From NCBI GenBank assembly GCA_035550795.1, contig DASZOL010000068.1:124001-188000 (forward strand): a stretch of 64,000 nt of DNA. The letters are read 5' to 3'. Position numbers and translations under genes: made by a program. The notes beneath the pieces are model-generated. The model was not told the DNA's origin, did not search any database, and was given only the letters and a program-made list of their open reading frames with translations. The stretch comes from DASRDR01 sp035550795 (GTDB lineage: Bacteria > Methylomirabilota > Methylomirabilia > Rokubacteriales > DASRDR01). This document shows, piece by piece, positions 8,791-17,849 of the stretch (its first letter is position 1; each line of letters begins with the position of its first letter).

Positions 8791-9549
8791 ATGCGGGGCG
8801 CGTTCCTGGAGGACCTTACCTGGCCGGAAGCCGCGGCCCGCATCGGCGCGGGCGCTGTCGTCGTCATCCCCGTGGGCGCGGCGGCCAAGGAGCACGGGCC
8901 GCACCTCCCGCTCCGGACCGACTACCTCGTCGCGCGGGAGCTCGGGCGGCGGGTGGCCGAGGCGCTGCCGGTGCTCGTCGCCCCGGTCGTCTCGTTCGGG
9001 TACTACCCCGCCTTCGTCCGGTACCCGGGGAGCCAGCACCTGCGCGCCGAGACCTTCATGGCGCTCTTGACCGACGTCCTCACGGGCTTCGTCCGTCAGG
9101 GCGCGCGCCGGCTGGCCGTCGTCAACACCGGCGTGTCGACGGAGGCGCCGCTCCGGCTCGTCGTGCGCGACTTCTACGCGGCGCACGACGTCCGGGTCGC
9201 CGTCGCCGACCTCGCCACCCTCGGGCGAGCCGTCGGGTCGCGGCTCCGGCAGAAGCTCGGTGGGCATGCGGACGAGCTCGAGACATCCCTCGTCCTCGCC
9301 ATCGAGCCCGGCGCCGTGCGGATGGAGCGAGCCGAGCCGGACTACGGTCACCTGGCGAATGGGCCCCGGACGGTCTTCTACCAGCCCGTCGTCTTCGACG
9401 CCGATCCGGGCTCCGGGCCGGACTGGAGCCGGACCGGTGCGCGCGGCGATCCCTCGCTCGCGAGCCGCGAGACAGGCGAGGCAGCGCTCCAGGAGATCAC
9501 CGACGAGCTGGTCGAGGGCCTGGTCGTCGTCTACCCCGACCTCCGCTGA
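8791..9549 (+). CDS. Creatininase family amidohydrolase
   Basis: A 252-residue metal-dependent amidohydrolase of the creatininase fold (creatinine amidohydrolase, MftE and formamide-hydrolase relatives). Metal-site motifs are visible: PVGAAAKEHGPHLPLRTDY near residues 25-45 (Glu, His and Asp ligands) and GHADELETS near residue 158, which matches the usual GHAGELETS. The usual GNGGN-type motif is replaced by VNTGVST, which suggests a divergent substrate site. The ATG is preceded by GGTGAGGACG and lies six bases after the hydrolase stop, so the gene belongs to the importer operon. Its substrate is probably a cyclic or linear amide brought in by that transporter (inference). Confidence 0.86.
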   Translation: MRGAFLEDLTWPEAAARIGAGAVVVIPVGAAAKEHGPHLPLRTDYLVARELGRRVAEALPVLVAPVVSFGYYPAFVRYPGSQHLRAETFMALLTDVLTGFVRQGARRLAVVNTGVSTEAPLRLVVRDFYAAHDVRVAVADLATLGRAVGSRLRQKLGGHADELETSLVLAIEPGAVRMERAEPDYGHLANGPRTVFYQPVVFDADPGSGPDWSRTGARGDPSLASRETGEAALQEITDELVEGLVVVYPDLR

Positions 9550-9640
9550 CCGCGAGCCTTGACGGCCTGCGCTGGGGGGTGGTCCTATATCCTCCTGCGC
9601 GCAGCTGCTCGTGCGCGAGATCGGCCGAGAGGGGGCGCGG

Positions 9641-10426
9641 ATGGATCTCGGACTCCAGGGGAAGGTCGCCATCATCACCGGGGGCAGCGACGGCCTCGGC
9701 CTCGCCGCCGCCCAGCGGCTCGCCGCCGAGGGGACGGCCGTCGCGATCTGCGGCCGTGACGCCACGCGCCTCAAGGCGGCGACGGAGACGCTCCGGGCAC
9801 GCGGCGCGGCGGTCCTCGACGTGCCGGCGGACGTCACGCGCAGCGGCGACCTGGAGGGCCTCGTGTCCTCGACGCTCGAGCGGTTCGGACGGGTCGACAT
9901 CCTGGTCAACAACGCCGGCACCTCGGCCGCCCGGGGATTCGAGACAGTCGACGACGCGGCCTGGCAGCACGACCTCGAGCTGAAGCTTTTCGCCGCCATC
10001 CGCTGCGTGCGGCTCTGCGTGCCGCTGATGCGAAAGGCCGGCGGCGGCCGGATCGTCAACATCCTGAACACCGGCGCCAAGGCCCCTGCCGCGCGCTCCT
10101 TGCCGACCTCGGTGAGCCGCGCCGCCGGGCTCGCCCTCACCAAGGCCCTCTCGAAGGAGCTGGCGCCGGACGGCATCCTCGTGAACGCGATCTGTCTCGG
10201 GCTGGTGAAAAGCGGTCAGTGGGAGCGGCGCTGGGCCCACGAGGGACGGCCCGGGACGCTCGACGCCTTCTACGAGCGGATGGCCCGCGAGCGCGGGGTG
10301 CCGGTCGGTCGTATCGGCGAGGCCGACGAGCTGGGCGCCCTCGTCGCGTTCCTGGTCTCCGCGCCCGCCGCGTTCATCACCGGGGTCGCCGTCAACTTCG
10401 ACGGCGGTCAGGCGGCAGTGGTGTAG
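9641..10426 (+). CDS. Atypical short-chain dehydrogenase/reductase lacking the catalytic Tyr and Lys
   Basis: A 261-residue SDR fold protein. ATG 9641 follows GAGGGGGC; an upstream GTG frame at 9611 is less likely. The NAD(P)-binding TGGSDGLG, the NNAG motif and the C-terminal FITGVAVNFDGG are present. The catalytic YxxxK is not: the aligned stretch is LPTSVSRAAGLALTKAL, with Thr for Tyr and Arg for Lys. A serine-equivalent position (LNTGAKAPAARS) is also altered. The protein may bind nucleotide or ligand without classical dehydrogenase chemistry, or use different residues. It follows the creatininase gene in the same direction and sits just before ppdK. Confidence 0.85.
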   Translation: MDLGLQGKVAIITGGSDGLGLAAAQRLAAEGTAVAICGRDATRLKAATETLRARGAAVLDVPADVTRSGDLEGLVSSTLERFGRVDILVNNAGTSAARGFETVDDAAWQHDLELKLFAAIRCVRLCVPLMRKAGGGRIVNILNTGAKAPAARSLPTSVSRAAGLALTKALSKELAPDGILVNAICLGLVKSGQWERRWAHEGRPGTLDAFYERMARERGVPVGRIGEADELGALVAFLVSAPAAFITGVAVNFDGGQAAVV

Positions 10427-10434
10427 GGCGCGCC

Positions 10435-13143
10435 ATGACGAAATACGTGTACTTCTTCGGGGCCGGCCAGGCGGAAGGTTCGTCTGTGATGCGCAACCTG
10501 CTCGGCGGCAAGGGTTGCGAGCTGGCCGAGATGACCAACCTCGGCATTCCGGTCCCGCCGGGCTTCACCGTCACGACCCAGGCCTGGGTCCACTCCCAAC
10601 GTGCCGGCGGCAAGTGGCCGGACGGCCTCTGGGAGCAGATCCTGGAGCACCTCGAGCGGTTGGAGCAGGCGGCCGACGCACGCTTCGGTGACCGGGAGCG
10701 CCCGCTGCTGGTGTCAGTGCGGTCGGGCGCGCGGGTCTCGATGCCCGGAATGATGGAGACCATCCTGAACCTGGGACTCAACGACGCCACCGTCGAGGGC
10801 CTGGCCGCCCGGTCGGGCAAGGAGCGCTTCGCCTGGGACTGCTACCGGCGGTTCATCACAATGTTCTCGGTCGTGGTGCTGGACATCAAGCGCGAGGTCT
10901 TCGATGCGTCCTTCGACGCCGTCAAGACCCGGCTCGGTGTCGCCGCCGACGTCGACATCCCGGCCGGTGAGCTGCGGAAGCTCGTCCAGATCTACCAGGA
11001 CGAGATCGCGACGCGCACCGGGGCTCCGTTCCCCCAGGACGTGCGAGAGCAGCTGCGCCTGGCCATCGATGCGGTGTTCGGCTCCTGGTTCGCCAAGAAG
11101 GCGACGGAGTACCGGCGAATCCACGGGATCCCGGAGGACTGGGGCACCGCGGTGACGGTCATGGCGATGGTGTTCGGCAACCTCGGGGACGCATCGGGCA
11201 CGGGCGTCGGCTTCACGCGCGATCCGCGCACGGGCGAGGCGCGCTTCTACGCGGAGTTCCTGCCGAACGCCCAGGGCGAGGACGTCGTGGCAGGGATCCG
11301 CACTCCGCTCCCGATCGAGGCCCTGCACGAGCGGATGCCGGAGATCTACGATGAGCTCCTCGCCATCGCCACCCGGCTCGAGCGGCACTACAAGGACATG
11401 CAGGACATCGAGTTCACGATCCAGGAGGGGACGCTCTACCTCCTCCAGACGCGCGGGGGCAAGCGCTCCGCCCGCGCGGCGGTGCGGGTGGCGGTGGACC
11501 TCGAGCGCGAGCACGTCATCGACCAGCACACGGCCATCCTCCGGGTGAAGCCTCCGGAGGTGAACGAGGCGATCCGGCCCGTCTTCGACGACCGGGAGAA
11601 GGCGGCGGCCATGGCCGCCGGCCGGCTCCTCGGCCGCGGGCTGGCGGCGGCTCCCGGCGCCGCCGTCGGGCGCGTCGTCTTCGACGCCGATCGCGCGGTG
11701 GAGTGGGCCAAGAACGGTCAGCACGTGATCCTGGTGCGCCCGGAAACGTCGCCTGAGGACGTGGCGGGCATGTACGCCGCCGACGGCATCGTTACGTCGC
11801 GCGGCGGGCGCACGTCCCATGCCGCGGTGGTCGCGGTGGGCATGGGCAAGGCGTGCGTCGTCGGGGCCGCCGACCTCGCGATCGATGAGGTCGAGCGTCA
11901 CTTCGAGGTGGGAGGCCGCACGGTCCTGGAGGGCGACGTCATCTCCGTCGACGGGGGGACCGGCGAGGTGATCCTGGACGCCATCACCACGGTTGCCGGG
12001 CAACTGGGCGAGGAGATGCAGACGCTGCTCGGCTGGGCGGACTTCTACCGCAGGAACGGCGGCCTCGGCGTGCGCGCCAACGCTGATACCCCGGAGGACG
12101 CCGAGCGCGCGCGCGAGTTCGGAGCCGAGGGCATCGGCCTGGTCCGGACCGAGCACATGTTCTTCGCGCCCGACCGGATTCCCGTCGTCCGCGAGATGAT
12201 CATGGCCTCCGACCAGGCGACCCGCCGGGCCGCGCTCGAGCGGCTCCGGCCGATCCAGCGGCAGGACTTCGTCGGCATCTTCCGGGCGATGGACGGCCTG
12301 CCCGTCACGATCCGGCTCCTCGATCCGCCGCTGCACGAGTTCCTTCCGAACTGGAAGGAGTTCAAGGAGATGGTGGCCGAGAAGAGCCGTCTCGAGACGC
12401 TCGGGAGCGAGCCCGACGAGCAGCTGCGGCTCGGAGAGATGATCGAGGCAGTGGAGAGGCTCCGCGAGGCGAACCCGATGCTAGGCCACCGGGGTTGCCG
12501 GCTGGGGATCACGCACCCCGAGATCTACGGCATGCAGGTGCGGGCCATCATGGAGGCGGCCTGCACGGTCGCCGAGCAGGGCGTTCGCGTGGAGCCCGAG
12601 ATCATGATCCCGCTCACGGGCACCGTCGGCGAGATGAAGGAGACGTTCGAGCAGACGCGGCGGGTGGCCGACGGCGTCATCGCGGAGATGGGCGTCTCGG
12701 TGGCGTACCTCGTCGGCACAATGATCGAGGTGCCGCGGGCGGCGCTCATCGCCCAGAAGATCGCCGATCATGCCGAGTTCTTCTCGTTCGGGACCAACGA
12801 CCTCACCCAGCTCACCTTCGGCTACAGCCGGGACGACGTCGCGCGGTTCCTGCCGAAGTACCTCGACATGGGACTGCTGCCGGCGGACCCGTTCTCGGTC
12901 CTCGACCAGGAGGGCGTAGGCGAGCTGATCGCCCTCGGGATCGACCGGGGCCGCCGCCGGCGCCCCGACCTCAAGGTGGGCATCTGCGGCGAGCACGGCG
13001 GCGAGGCCTCCTCGGTGGAGTTCTGCTACAAGGTCGGGATGAACTACGTGTCCTGCTCCCCGTACCTCATCCCGGGCGCCCGGCTCGCCGCCGCCCAGGC
13101 GCGGATCAAGGAGCGGCTGGCCGGGGGCGGCGACTATCGCTAG
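10435..13143 (+). CDS. ppdK: Pyruvate, phosphate dikinase
   Basis: A 902-residue cytoplasmic enzyme that interconverts pyruvate + ATP + Pi with phosphoenolpyruvate + AMP + PPi. The N-terminal nucleotide-binding domain starts YVYFFGAGQAEGSS and LLGGKGCELAEM. The swivelling phospho-His domain holds GGRTSHAAVV, whose His is the phospho-carrier, followed by GMGKACVVGA. The PEP/pyruvate TIM barrel contains GIGLVRTEHMFF, FSFGTNDLTQ and the active-site Cys in VGICGEHGGE. Length agrees with the family (870-900). ATG 10435 was chosen; the open frame extends further upstream inside the SDR gene. With citrate synthase and malic enzyme in the same window it suggests active C3/C4 interconversion. Confidence 0.97.
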   Translation: MTKYVYFFGAGQAEGSSVMRNLLGGKGCELAEMTNLGIPVPPGFTVTTQAWVHSQRAGGKWPDGLWEQILEHLERLEQAADARFGDRERPLLVSVRSGARVSMPGMMETILNLGLNDATVEGLAARSGKERFAWDCYRRFITMFSVVVLDIKREVFDASFDAVKTRLGVAADVDIPAGELRKLVQIYQDEIATRTGAPFPQDVREQLRLAIDAVFGSWFAKKATEYRRIHGIPEDWGTAVTVMAMVFGNLGDASGTGVGFTRDPRTGEARFYAEFLPNAQGEDVVAGIRTPLPIEALHERMPEIYDELLAIATRLERHYKDMQDIEFTIQEGTLYLLQTRGGKRSARAAVRVAVDLEREHVIDQHTAILRVKPPEVNEAIRPVFDDREKAAAMAAGRLLGRGLAAAPGAAVGRVVFDADRAVEWAKNGQHVILVRPETSPEDVAGMYAADGIVTSRGGRTSHAAVVAVGMGKACVVGAADLAIDEVERHFEVGGRTVLEGDVISVDGGTGEVILDAITTVAGQLGEEMQTLLGWADFYRRNGGLGVRANADTPEDAERAREFGAEGIGLVRTEHMFFAPDRIPVVREMIMASDQATRRAALERLRPIQRQDFVGIFRAMDGLPVTIRLLDPPLHEFLPNWKEFKEMVAEKSRLETLGSEPDEQLRLGEMIEAVERLREANPMLGHRGCRLGITHPEIYGMQVRAIMEAACTVAEQGVRVEPEIMIPLTGTVGEMKETFEQTRRVADGVIAEMGVSVAYLVGTMIEVPRAALIAQKIADHAEFFSFGTNDLTQLTFGYSRDDVARFLPKYLDMGLLPADPFSVLDQEGVGELIALGIDRGRRRRPDLKVGICGEHGGEASSVEFCYKVGMNYVSCSPYLIPGARLAAAQARIKERLAGGGDYR

Positions 13144-13162
13144 GGCCCTCGATCACGCTGCG

Positions 13163-14248
13163 ATGCCGGGAGGGGCCGCGGCGCGGCCCGTGCGCTTCGG
13201 CCTGAGTGTCCCCAACCGGGGCGTCGTCATCGGGGCCGGGAACCCGAAGGACCTGGTGGCGATGTGCGAGGCCGCCGACGCCTCGGAGCTCTTCGACGCC
13301 GTCTTCACGGGGGACAACCTCGTCTCGAAGCCCCGCGTCGACGCGATCGTGTTCCTCTCGCTGGTGGCCGGGCGGACCCGCCGCGTGGCCCTCGGGACCG
13401 CGTGCATGGCGAGCTTCGTCTTCCGGCACCCGATCGTGCTGGCCAACCAGTGGGCCGCGCTCGACCTCCTCAGCGACGGCCGGACCCTCCTCGTCGCCTG
13501 CATCGGGGGCGGGCCGGACACCCGCCGGGGCCCGCCGTCGCCGAGCGGCGCAAAGTGGGACACGGAGTTCGCGGCCATGGGCGTGCCGGTCGCCGAGCGG
13601 GTGGGACGGATGGTGGAGGGGATCGGGATCCTGCGCGCCCTCTGGACCGGGCAGGCGGTCACCCACCACGGCCGGTTCTACCGGTTTGAGGACGTGCGCA
13701 TCCATGTCACCCCGGTCCAGCAGCCGTGCCCCATCGCGATCGCGTCGAACCCCCGGCCGCCGCACGCCGACGAGGCGACGATCGACCGCGCGCTCCGGCG
13801 CGTGGCGGAGCTCGGCGACGGCTGGCAAGTCGAGATGAGCACGCCCGAGGAGTTCGGCGAGCGCTGGGCGCGGATCCGCGCCTACGCGCGGGCCGCCGGG
13901 CGGAGCCCCCTGCCGGCCGTCTCGATGATCCACTTCTACGTGAACGTCCAGGACCGGAGCCCGGCCGCCTTCGACGAGGCGCGCCGCTTCTACGAGGCGT
14001 ACCATCTGGGGACGTTCCCCGACCAGTACCTCCGATGGCGCCTCGTGACGGGCACGCCGGCGGAGGTCACCGAGCGCCTCGCCGGCTTCCTCGACGCCGG
14101 CTGCACGCTGCCGATCCTCCGGTTCGCCAGCTGGGACCCGATGGGCCAGATGCGCCGGGCGATGGCCACGGTCCTGCCGGCCCTGCGGGACCACGCGGCC
14201 CGGTTACCCGCCGCCCGGTCGAGCTCCCCCTCGGCCGAATCTCGGTAG
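13163..14248 (+). CDS. LLM-class flavin-dependent oxidoreductase
   Basis: A 361-residue luciferase-like monooxygenase fold protein. It opens with RFGLSVPNRG, has the family's FDAVFTGDNLVSKPR and VALGTACMASFVFRHPIVLA segments, and continues to the LLSDGRTLLVACIGGG loop. Such enzymes use reduced FMN or F420 to oxidise diverse small molecules; no substrate can be assigned. The last ten or so residues (ARSSSPSAESR) look non-conserved. Directly after its stop codon, in the same frame, lies the tail of a family-5 SBP, so the 3' end may have been reshaped by a deletion. No strong ribosome site precedes the ATG; a GTG at 13190 is an alternative start. Confidence 0.88.
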   Translation: MPGGAAARPVRFGLSVPNRGVVIGAGNPKDLVAMCEAADASELFDAVFTGDNLVSKPRVDAIVFLSLVAGRTRRVALGTACMASFVFRHPIVLANQWAALDLLSDGRTLLVACIGGGPDTRRGPPSPSGAKWDTEFAAMGVPVAERVGRMVEGIGILRALWTGQAVTHHGRFYRFEDVRIHVTPVQQPCPIAIASNPRPPHADEATIDRALRRVAELGDGWQVEMSTPEEFGERWARIRAYARAAGRSPLPAVSMIHFYVNVQDRSPAAFDEARRFYEAYHLGTFPDQYLRWRLVTGTPAEVTERLAGFLDAGCTLPILRFASWDPMGQMRRAMATVLPALRDHAARLPAARSSSPSAESR

Positions 14249-14434
14249 CTCGACTCCTTCTGGCGCGCTGCCCACTTCATCCGGATGAACGACGTCGTCG
14301 TGCAGGCGCACGTGGCGATCCCGCTGGTCCACCGGAACTGGGTCGCGGCAGGCTCCACCCAGATCCGGGGGGCCGAGCTGAGCGGCTGGGACTCGGCCTT
14401 CTTGCGCTTGCCCTACTGGCACCGGGAGGCGTAA
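14249..14434 (+). pseudogene. C-terminal remnant of a family-5 ABC substrate-binding protein
   Basis: Immediately after the TAG of the LLM gene, the same frame reads LDSFWRAAHFIRMNDVVVQ, then HVAIPLVHRN and LSGWDSAFLRLPYWHREA before TAA. This is the typical end of peptide-type SBPs (R-A-A-x-F-I-R-M-N-D-V-V-V-Q, an I-P-L-V block, and the final W-D-S...W-x-R-E). About 60 residues of an expected 500-plus remain, without signal peptide or lobes. It is best explained as a gene truncated by deletion against the LLM gene. Translation from the internal ATG at 14285 is possible but would give no functional binding protein. Confidence 0.8.
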
Positions 14435-14458
14435 CGGAGCTCGCCAGCCGGCGTCCGA

Positions 14459-15127
14459 TCACGGCGCGGGGCAGATCCTGAAGGGCCCGTAGTCGCCGAC
14501 GGCGCGGCTCCGCGTCTGGTCGGCGTCGGTGAGGACCGCCACCCCCCGCGCCGGGCCGGGGGCCTCGTCATACAGGCGCTGGTAGTCCCGCCCCACGTGG
14601 ACCGTCTCGGTGACCCATTCCCCGTTGGACGGGGGGCCTGAGCGGAGCACGATCACGCGGGCGCGCCCGGTGGCGATCGTCGTCGCCACCGGCACGACGC
14701 GGCTCCACACGTACTTGACGGCGCGTGTGAGGACCGAAGTGCTTCCGAAGACCGCGTAGACGGCGAGCGAGCTGTCGTTGCGGGCCCCGTCGCGCTCGTC
14801 GGAGCCGGGGGCGAACACGCGCGGCCGCCAGCGCCAGCTGAGGACGGGATGGGCGGCGGCGTCCCACTGGAACTCCCGGCCCATCTGGGAGCCGGTCCCT
14901 TCCGCCGTCGCCCGCACGAACCGGATGCCCCCCTCGGCCATGACGCGATAGGTTGCCCGCGCGGCGTCGTCCCGCGCTTGCCAGCCGGCCGGGAAGTCCC
15001 CGACGACGGAATCCCCGAAGTCGATGACCACACGGCAACCGTCCCCCGTCTGGGCGAGGGCCCCCTCGGGCAGGACCGCGAGGAGGACTAGCAGGAGGCC
15101 GCGACCCGCCCGTCGAGGGCGGATCAC
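14459..15127 (-). CDS. Secreted DUF3047 family protein
   Basis: A 222-residue protein with an N-terminal export signal (RRAGRGLLLVLLAVLPEGALA-Q). The body matches the DUF3047 pattern: VVIDFGDS, a W-x-x-R-D-D-A-A-R-A-T-Y segment, HPVLSWRWRP, NDSSLAVYAVFG, VKYVWSRVVP, and the closing VAVLTDADQTRSRAVGDYG. These motifs define the family but no biochemical activity is established that I know of. It begins with GTG at 15127, seven bases downstream of the DksA-type gene stop, so it is probably cotranscribed with it. The mature protein should be periplasmic. Confidence 0.85.
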   Translation of the reverse strand: MIRPRRAGRGLLLVLLAVLPEGALAQTGDGCRVVIDFGDSVVGDFPAGWQARDDAARATYRVMAEGGIRFVRATAEGTGSQMGREFQWDAAAHPVLSWRWRPRVFAPGSDERDGARNDSSLAVYAVFGSTSVLTRAVKYVWSRVVPVATTIATGRARVIVLRSGPPSNGEWVTETVHVGRDYQRLYDEAPGPARGVAVLTDADQTRSRAVGDYGPFRICPAP

Positions 15128-15134
15128 ACCGGCG

Positions 15135-15566
15135 TCAGTCGGCCTCGGCGGCGACCACCGAGGCGAGGGAGCGCCGCGGCTCGGCGGTCTGCGCTTGCTC
15201 CAACCGCTCCTGGCAGGGGCGGCACCGCTGGGCGAAGGGCAGGCTCCGGAGCCGGGCGAGACCGATGAAGCCCCCGCAATCCCGGCACAGCCCGTAGCGG
15301 TGGTCCCGGAGAAGCTCCAGAGCCGCGTCGACCTGGAGCAGCTCCCGGCTGGCCCGATCGACGAGGGCCGCCCGGACCTCGTCGTCGAGCGTGCGGCTGG
15401 CGGAGGCGACCGCGTCGCTGTCCTCGCCCGCATGCCCCTGCCGCTCGCCGAAGCCGCGGCGGATCAGGCGAGCCAGAGCGATCTGACGCGTGCGCAGGAA
15501 CCGCTCGATCTCCTGAGCGGTCCGGCGGTCGAGGGCGTCGCGGCTCTTTGTCGTCGTCGGGCTCAT
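15135..15566 (-). CDS. TraR/DksA-type C4 zinc-finger protein
   Basis: A 143-residue cytoplasmic protein. Residues 1-85 are helical and charged (ALDRRTAQEIERFLRTR), as in the DksA coiled coil, and the C terminus holds a four-Cys zinc finger: LCRDCGGFIGLARLRSLPFA followed by QRCRPCQERLE. DksA/TraR proteins bind in the RNA polymerase secondary channel and adjust transcription with ppGpp. The acidic tip residues that define true DksA cannot be confirmed, so a DksA-like role is inferred only. ATG 15566 is preceded by GAGGTG. The gene is followed at once by the DUF3047 gene. Confidence 0.87.
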   Translation of the reverse strand: MSPTTTKSRDALDRRTAQEIERFLRTRQIALARLIRRGFGERQGHAGEDSDAVASASRTLDDEVRAALVDRASRELLQVDAALELLRDHRYGLCRDCGGFIGLARLRSLPFAQRCRPCQERLEQAQTAEPRRSLASVVAAEAD

Positions 15567-15727
15567 CGCCGTCACCTCGATGTGCGGCAGCCTCCGGGGC
15601 CGTCGCGCGATGAAGGTGGGCAGCAACGCCCGTGCCTGCGAACCCGGTAACCGACGAAAACACCAAAACGGCGGGGGCTTACGCGTACCCAGCCCAACGT
15701 CTGGCCCCGTCTGAAAAGGAATACGGC

Positions 15728-15742
15728 GTGTAACGCTTACAC
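15728..15742. promoter_or_regulatory. Perfect palindrome GTGTAA-CGC-TTACAC, candidate operator
   Basis: The intergenic stretch between the lytic transglycosylase end and the DksA-like start contains an exact 6+6 inverted repeat with a three-base spacer. It lies about 160 bases upstream of the DksA-like start, in a locally less GC-rich patch, so it could be an operator for that operon. A transcript hairpin is possible but no T-run follows. Confidence 0.35.
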
Positions 15743-15817
15743 TTGCGAGGGTGTAGGCACTGCCTCGCGGAACGCTGGAGCGAGTCGCGCGCGCACGTCC
15801 AACGGCCCAGTACGCGG

Positions 15818-17665
15818 TCAGGACGCGCGCCGGACCGGCATGCAGAGAACGCGGTCGCCGGCGGTCCCGGCGCTCACCAGCTGGTACTTGGCCCAGAACG
15901 CGCGGTCGATCAGCTGCATCTCGGGAGGCGTGTCGGGCGACCGGTAGCGCCGGTATCGTCGGGGTCCCCCGTGGTATGCGGAGTACGTCGACCGGGCGGC
16001 GTCGGCGAGGTGAGTCCGTCCCTCGCGGACCCCATAGCGGCCGAGGAGCTGCCAGAGAATCTCGGTCCCGGCACCGGCGTTGTACCCGGCGCTCCAGCGG
16101 AGCTTCACGGGGTTGAAGAAGCCTCGCCACACGCGAACGTTGATCTGCATCATGCCGACGTCGCCGGTGGAGGACTGGATCGGCACGATCCCGCCTCGTT
16201 CTCGGACGAACTGGCGCCAGCAGCTTTCCTGCCACGCGACGGTCTTCACCACGTCCCGGAAGAGGTCCTCGAAGCGCGGGCTCAGGGCCTCTCCGTCAAA
16301 CGATCGCTCGGCAGCCAGGGTCAGAAGACGGTCGACGATCTCCCGGTAGGCGGGAAGCTCGCTGGTGGTGGGAACCCATCGATCGAGCCGCTCCGAGAGC
16401 TCCCGCCACTCGTCGCCGTCGTCGGCGTGCGCCGGACCGGCGGCGAGCCAGGACGGAAGCCATGACCGAGGCCCTGTCGGCGGCTTCCTCCGGATCCGGC
16501 GCGGTGGCCCGTCGGGATCCCTGAACCGGAACAGCTCCTGGAGCCGGGGGTCCGGCGCATCCGAGTACTCCAGGGGGTCTCCCGCGTAGCCCGGGGCCAC
16601 CGTGCGGGCCAGCCGGCGCAAGCCGTCCGCCGAGAAGTCGATGCCGGCTGCCGGCGCCGCCGCCTCGATGGCCGTCAGCGCGTCGCCCGCGGCAAGGAAG
16701 ACGACGTAGCGGAGCGTGCGGGTGTGGTCGCCGCCCTTGGCGCCGGCCCGGCGGACGATGTCGCGGAGTCGCTCCCAAAACCGGATGAAGAGCGGCCGGA
16801 TGGGATCGACGCCGACCTCGGGCCCCCGTCCCAGCACGGCCGTGACCTCCCGCCGGGCCGTCAGCAGGAGGTCGAGCAGCTCGTTCCGCATGTCGATGTC
16901 CGCCTCGCCGGCGAGATCCTTGACGATGAACGCGAGAAAGCCGTCCCAGTAGTCCAGCATCGCCTCCCACTGCTGGAGCTCCGCCCGGGTCAGCGCCCGC
17001 TCGGGCGCGGTGGGGACGGGTGGCGCTGGAGGCAGGTCCAGGGACACGCGGAGCCGCACGGCATCCGGCTCGACCGCGAGGTCACGGGGACGGAGCGTCT
17101 GGAGCGCCGCGGCCAGGCTTCCGGAGGGGTTGCTGAGGGACCGCAGCAGGGAGCGGACGTCCTCCACCGGCGGCCCCAGGTCGAAGGCGAAGGTCTCGAG
17201 CTCGGCCGAGCTCCAGTCGCGGATCACGGTCCAGAGCCGCGTGGCCACGTTCGCGGGCTGCCCCGCGGCGTTGAAGAGCCGGAAGTCGACGTCGCGAAAG
17301 CGCAGCTGCCAGTTGTGGTCGAGCTCGGGCCGCGCCAGGATCTCCGCCTGGCCGTTCCAGGAGACTGACGCGACGCACCAGCCGAGGAGCGGCAGCCCCC
17401 CCGTCGCCGAGGCGGGGCCGGTGATGCGGAGCCTCCCCTCGGCGGGCTCCAGCACGGGGTCGCGGACGACGAACGTCCCGCAGCCATCGGGCGTCCGCCA
17501 GAGCTCGAGAGCCCCCCCGGTCTGCTCCCCGAGGTGCTTTCGCAGGGCGGCGCGGAGGATCCCGTAGTCGACCGTCAGCGGGAAGGTGACCTCGACGGCG
17601 CGCGCCGGGGTCGCAGTGGCCAGGAGCCCCAGCAGGGCGCCGGCCAGCGCGGCCAGGGGCCGCAT
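15818..17665 (-). CDS. Secreted lytic transglycosylase (SLT domain) with a long N-terminal extension
   Basis: A 615-residue periplasmic enzyme. The chosen ATG 17665 gives a clean signal peptide (MRPLAALAGALLGLLATATPA); a longer form starts at 17743. Residues 25-450 have no domain I recognise (VEVTFPLTVDYGILRAAL onward). The C-terminal 160 residues form a goose-lysozyme-type SLT domain: catalytic Glu in TVAWQESCWRQF, then STGDVGMMQINVRVW, and the YNAGAGTEIL and AYHGGPRRYRRY segments. It should cleave peptidoglycan glycan strands, forming 1,6-anhydro ends. A tail of about 50 residues after the SLT core ends in a Cys-containing stretch (VLCMPVRRAS). It diverges from the secreted nuclease gene upstream. 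Confidence 0.87.
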   Translation of the reverse strand: MRPLAALAGALLGLLATATPARAVEVTFPLTVDYGILRAALRKHLGEQTGGALELWRTPDGCGTFVVRDPVLEPAEGRLRITGPASATGGLPLLGWCVASVSWNGQAEILARPELDHNWQLRFRDVDFRLFNAAGQPANVATRLWTVIRDWSSAELETFAFDLGPPVEDVRSLLRSLSNPSGSLAAALQTLRPRDLAVEPDAVRLRVSLDLPPAPPVPTAPERALTRAELQQWEAMLDYWDGFLAFIVKDLAGEADIDMRNELLDLLLTARREVTAVLGRGPEVGVDPIRPLFIRFWERLRDIVRRAGAKGGDHTRTLRYVVFLAAGDALTAIEAAAPAAGIDFSADGLRRLARTVAPGYAGDPLEYSDAPDPRLQELFRFRDPDGPPRRIRRKPPTGPRSWLPSWLAAGPAHADDGDEWRELSERLDRWVPTTSELPAYREIVDRLLTLAAERSFDGEALSPRFEDLFRDVVKTVAWQESCWRQFVRERGGIVPIQSSTGDVGMMQINVRVWRGFFNPVKLRWSAGYNAGAGTEILWQLLGRYGVREGRTHLADAARSTYSAYHGGPRRYRRYRSPDTPPEMQLIDRAFWAKYQLVSAGTAGDRVLCMPVRRAS

Positions 17666-17849
17666 CCGGACACGCCGAGCTCCGGGCCCCCGTCCGTCCC
17701 GCGCCGGGGACGATGCACGGCAATCGCGCTTGGTTCGACCCATCGGGCCTTCGCTCCAGCATACTCGACCTCCACGCCGGCGCGGCGATTGGCTTTCAAG
17801 CTCCGGGCAGGCTGTTCCGGGGCCGTCCCGTCGACAAATGGCGTCACCC

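Noticed and set aside
10714..12336. A 540-codon open frame on the minus strand opposite ppdK
   Set aside because: High GC leaves long stop-free shadows; the plus-strand frame has full PPDK motifs and the shadow has none.
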